This document shows, piece by piece, positions 6,358 to 7,175 of a stretch of 7,175 bases of DNA (position 1 is its first letter; each line of letters starts with the position of its first letter). The position numbers and the translations under genes are program-made. The stretch is from an uncultured bacterium. GTDB lineage: Bacteria > Planctomycetota > UBA1135 > GCA-002686595. Location of the stretch: assembly GCA_913058555.1 (NCBI GenBank), contig CAJXRJ010000390.1, forward strand, positions 1-7,175, read 5' to 3'. The notes beneath the pieces are model-generated. The model had not been told where the DNA came from and did not search any database. It was given only the letters and a program-made list of their open reading frames with translations.

Positions 6358-7127
6358 GCGAGCACCCCTGCGATGGGCCTTGGCTTTCCCTGGACGACAT
6401 GCTGGCCACCTGCGCCCCCAAGGACGTGGGCCCCTTCCTTGAAGCGGCCGCGGACTGGGGGCTCACGGGCATCATGGCGTGCACGGATGGCTTGCTTGCG
6501 TATCCCATGGCGCTCCCTGAGTCCCTCGGCGTGCTCGAGATCCAAGACGTAGGGTCAAGCGGCGACCCAACCCAAAGCCAAGCCACCGGATCCGGTGCCG
6601 ACCTTGTGGCCTTACGCCCTGGCCGGGACCAGGAGCGGGCGGCCGTCTTGGATCTTCGGGGAACGGGGCCGCTGCATTCCACGGCAATCGTCCCGTGGCC
6701 GGACCTGACAGCGGTGCTCCTACCCAGAGCCGACGAGGACACTTTGGATGCCCTCTCGAGATTCGAAGACCTCGCCGTCTTTGTACCGGGAGACGAATTC
6801 GCCAGCGGCTACCGCCTCGGGGCCGCTTCCCATTTCGGCGTCCTCACCGCCCTTCATCCGTGGGCGGCCGTCCAGGCCAGCGAGCTGGTCTCGGAGGATC
6901 TGCCCCTGGCCCTGGACCTGGAGCGTCGCCTGCAACGCTTCCTCGAAACCGACGTGGCCCCACGCCTGCGGCGCCTGGGTCTAGGACTCGAGGATCGAGA
7001 CACGCTGCTCGTGGAGGTGCTGGGTTGGTGCCCCGTCGAGAGGCCCCGATTGGCCCCTGGGGACGCGGAGTCCCTCGCCGACTCCCTGCGAATGGACCTC
7101 GCGGAGCTCTTTCGTGACGCCCCCTAG
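6354..7127 (+). CDS. DapA-like (class I aldolase fold) protein lacking catalytic lysine
   Basis: A 257-aa protein, probably cytoplasmic, without signal peptide or membrane segment. Its second half follows the layout of the dihydrodipicolinate synthase/N-acetylneuraminate lyase family. AVFVPGDEFASGYRLGAASHFGVLTALHPWA (142-172) matches the GDD...GA.G.IS..AN..P segment. The helix rich in ALDLERRLQRFL matches the family's D...A..LQ..L, and the C-terminal helices follow. In that alignment AVLLPRADEDTLDALSRF (120-137) occupies the GIKDSSGD strand, where the Schiff-base lysine should be, and no lysine is present there. The only lysine in the whole protein is K23. The N-terminal half is short and lacks the TTGE motif. 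If the assignment is right, this is a degenerate, non-catalytic family member or one with a changed chemistry. The family call is from pattern memory only. Translation is probably coupled to the membrane protein upstream (ATGA overlap, no ribosome binding site). Confidence 0.8.
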   Translation: MSEHPCDGPWLSLDDMLATCAPKDVGPFLEAAADWGLTGIMACTDGLLAYPMALPESLGVLEIQDVGSSGDPTQSQATGSGADLVALRPGRDQERAAVLDLRGTGPLHSTAIVPWPDLTAVLLPRADEDTLDALSRFEDLAVFVPGDEFASGYRLGAASHFGVLTALHPWAAVQASELVSEDLPLALDLERRLQRFLETDVAPRLRRLGLGLEDRDTLLVEVLGWCPVERPRLAPGDAESLADSLRMDLAELFRDAP

Positions 7128-7175
7128 CAGGCCGTTGAACAAGTCGGCTATTCAGAATGTCGTCCATCGGACGCC
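7128..7175. mobile_element. possible insertion-sequence end at contig edge
   Basis: The sequence starting CAGGCCGTTGAACAAGTCG just after the last stop codon resembles the GGC(C/T)GTTGAAAAAGTC-type terminal repeats seen at ends of several insertion sequences. The base composition is less GC-rich than its surroundings. A short CGTCC-ATC-GGACG inverted repeat follows near the edge. No transposase is visible because the contig ends 48 bp after the last gene; assembly breaks at multi-copy elements are common, which fits. Confidence 0.3.

Overview
This is a GC-rich bacterial contig, roughly two thirds G+C by eye, with dense coding and strong G/C preference at third codon positions. The genus cannot be named from the window. 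The mix of an ALDH4A1-type P5C dehydrogenase, stand-alone wyosine-synthase-like radical SAM proteins, an ankyrin protein and a membrane-anchored carboxypeptidase-regulatory-like protein, together with starts lacking Shine-Dalgarno sites, would suit a planctomycete or another deep-branching soil or marine lineage. That is a weak inference.

Left edge (1-904): positions 8-40 are an Illumina Nextera transposase adapter, not genomic DNA. The open frame that follows looks chimeric. About 56 codons resemble the N-terminal region of an enterobacterial RecD and use different codons from their surroundings. Near position 209 the frame turns in phase into the C-terminal part of delta-1-pyrroline-5-carboxylate dehydrogenase (proline to glutamate catabolism), which ends at 904.

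Centre (944-3610): a class I SAM-dependent methyltransferase lies on the minus strand. It is divergent, across a very short spacer, from two tandem paralogous radical SAM proteins joined by a 4-bp ATGA stop/start overlap. This cluster is the most plausible candidate for an uncharacterised enzymatic module: one methyltransferase and two similar iron-sulfur radical enzymes with no obvious substrate.

Right part (3677-7127): a small ankyrin-repeat protein, then a 101-bp spacer with a large inverted repeat, then a two-gene unit. This unit is a 613-aa protein with one N-terminal membrane anchor and beta-rich extracytoplasmic domains, joined by another ATGA overlap to a 257-aa protein that resembles a DapA-family (class I aldolase) fold without the Schiff-base lysine. 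The last 48 bases resemble the end of an insertion sequence, which may be why the contig stops there.

Regulation: three genes have a TANNNT box 8-9 nt before the start codon (1779, 3677, 4516), which suggests leaderless transcripts. The two downstream genes of the pairs are probably translated by coupling. No tRNA, rRNA or CRISPR array is seen.
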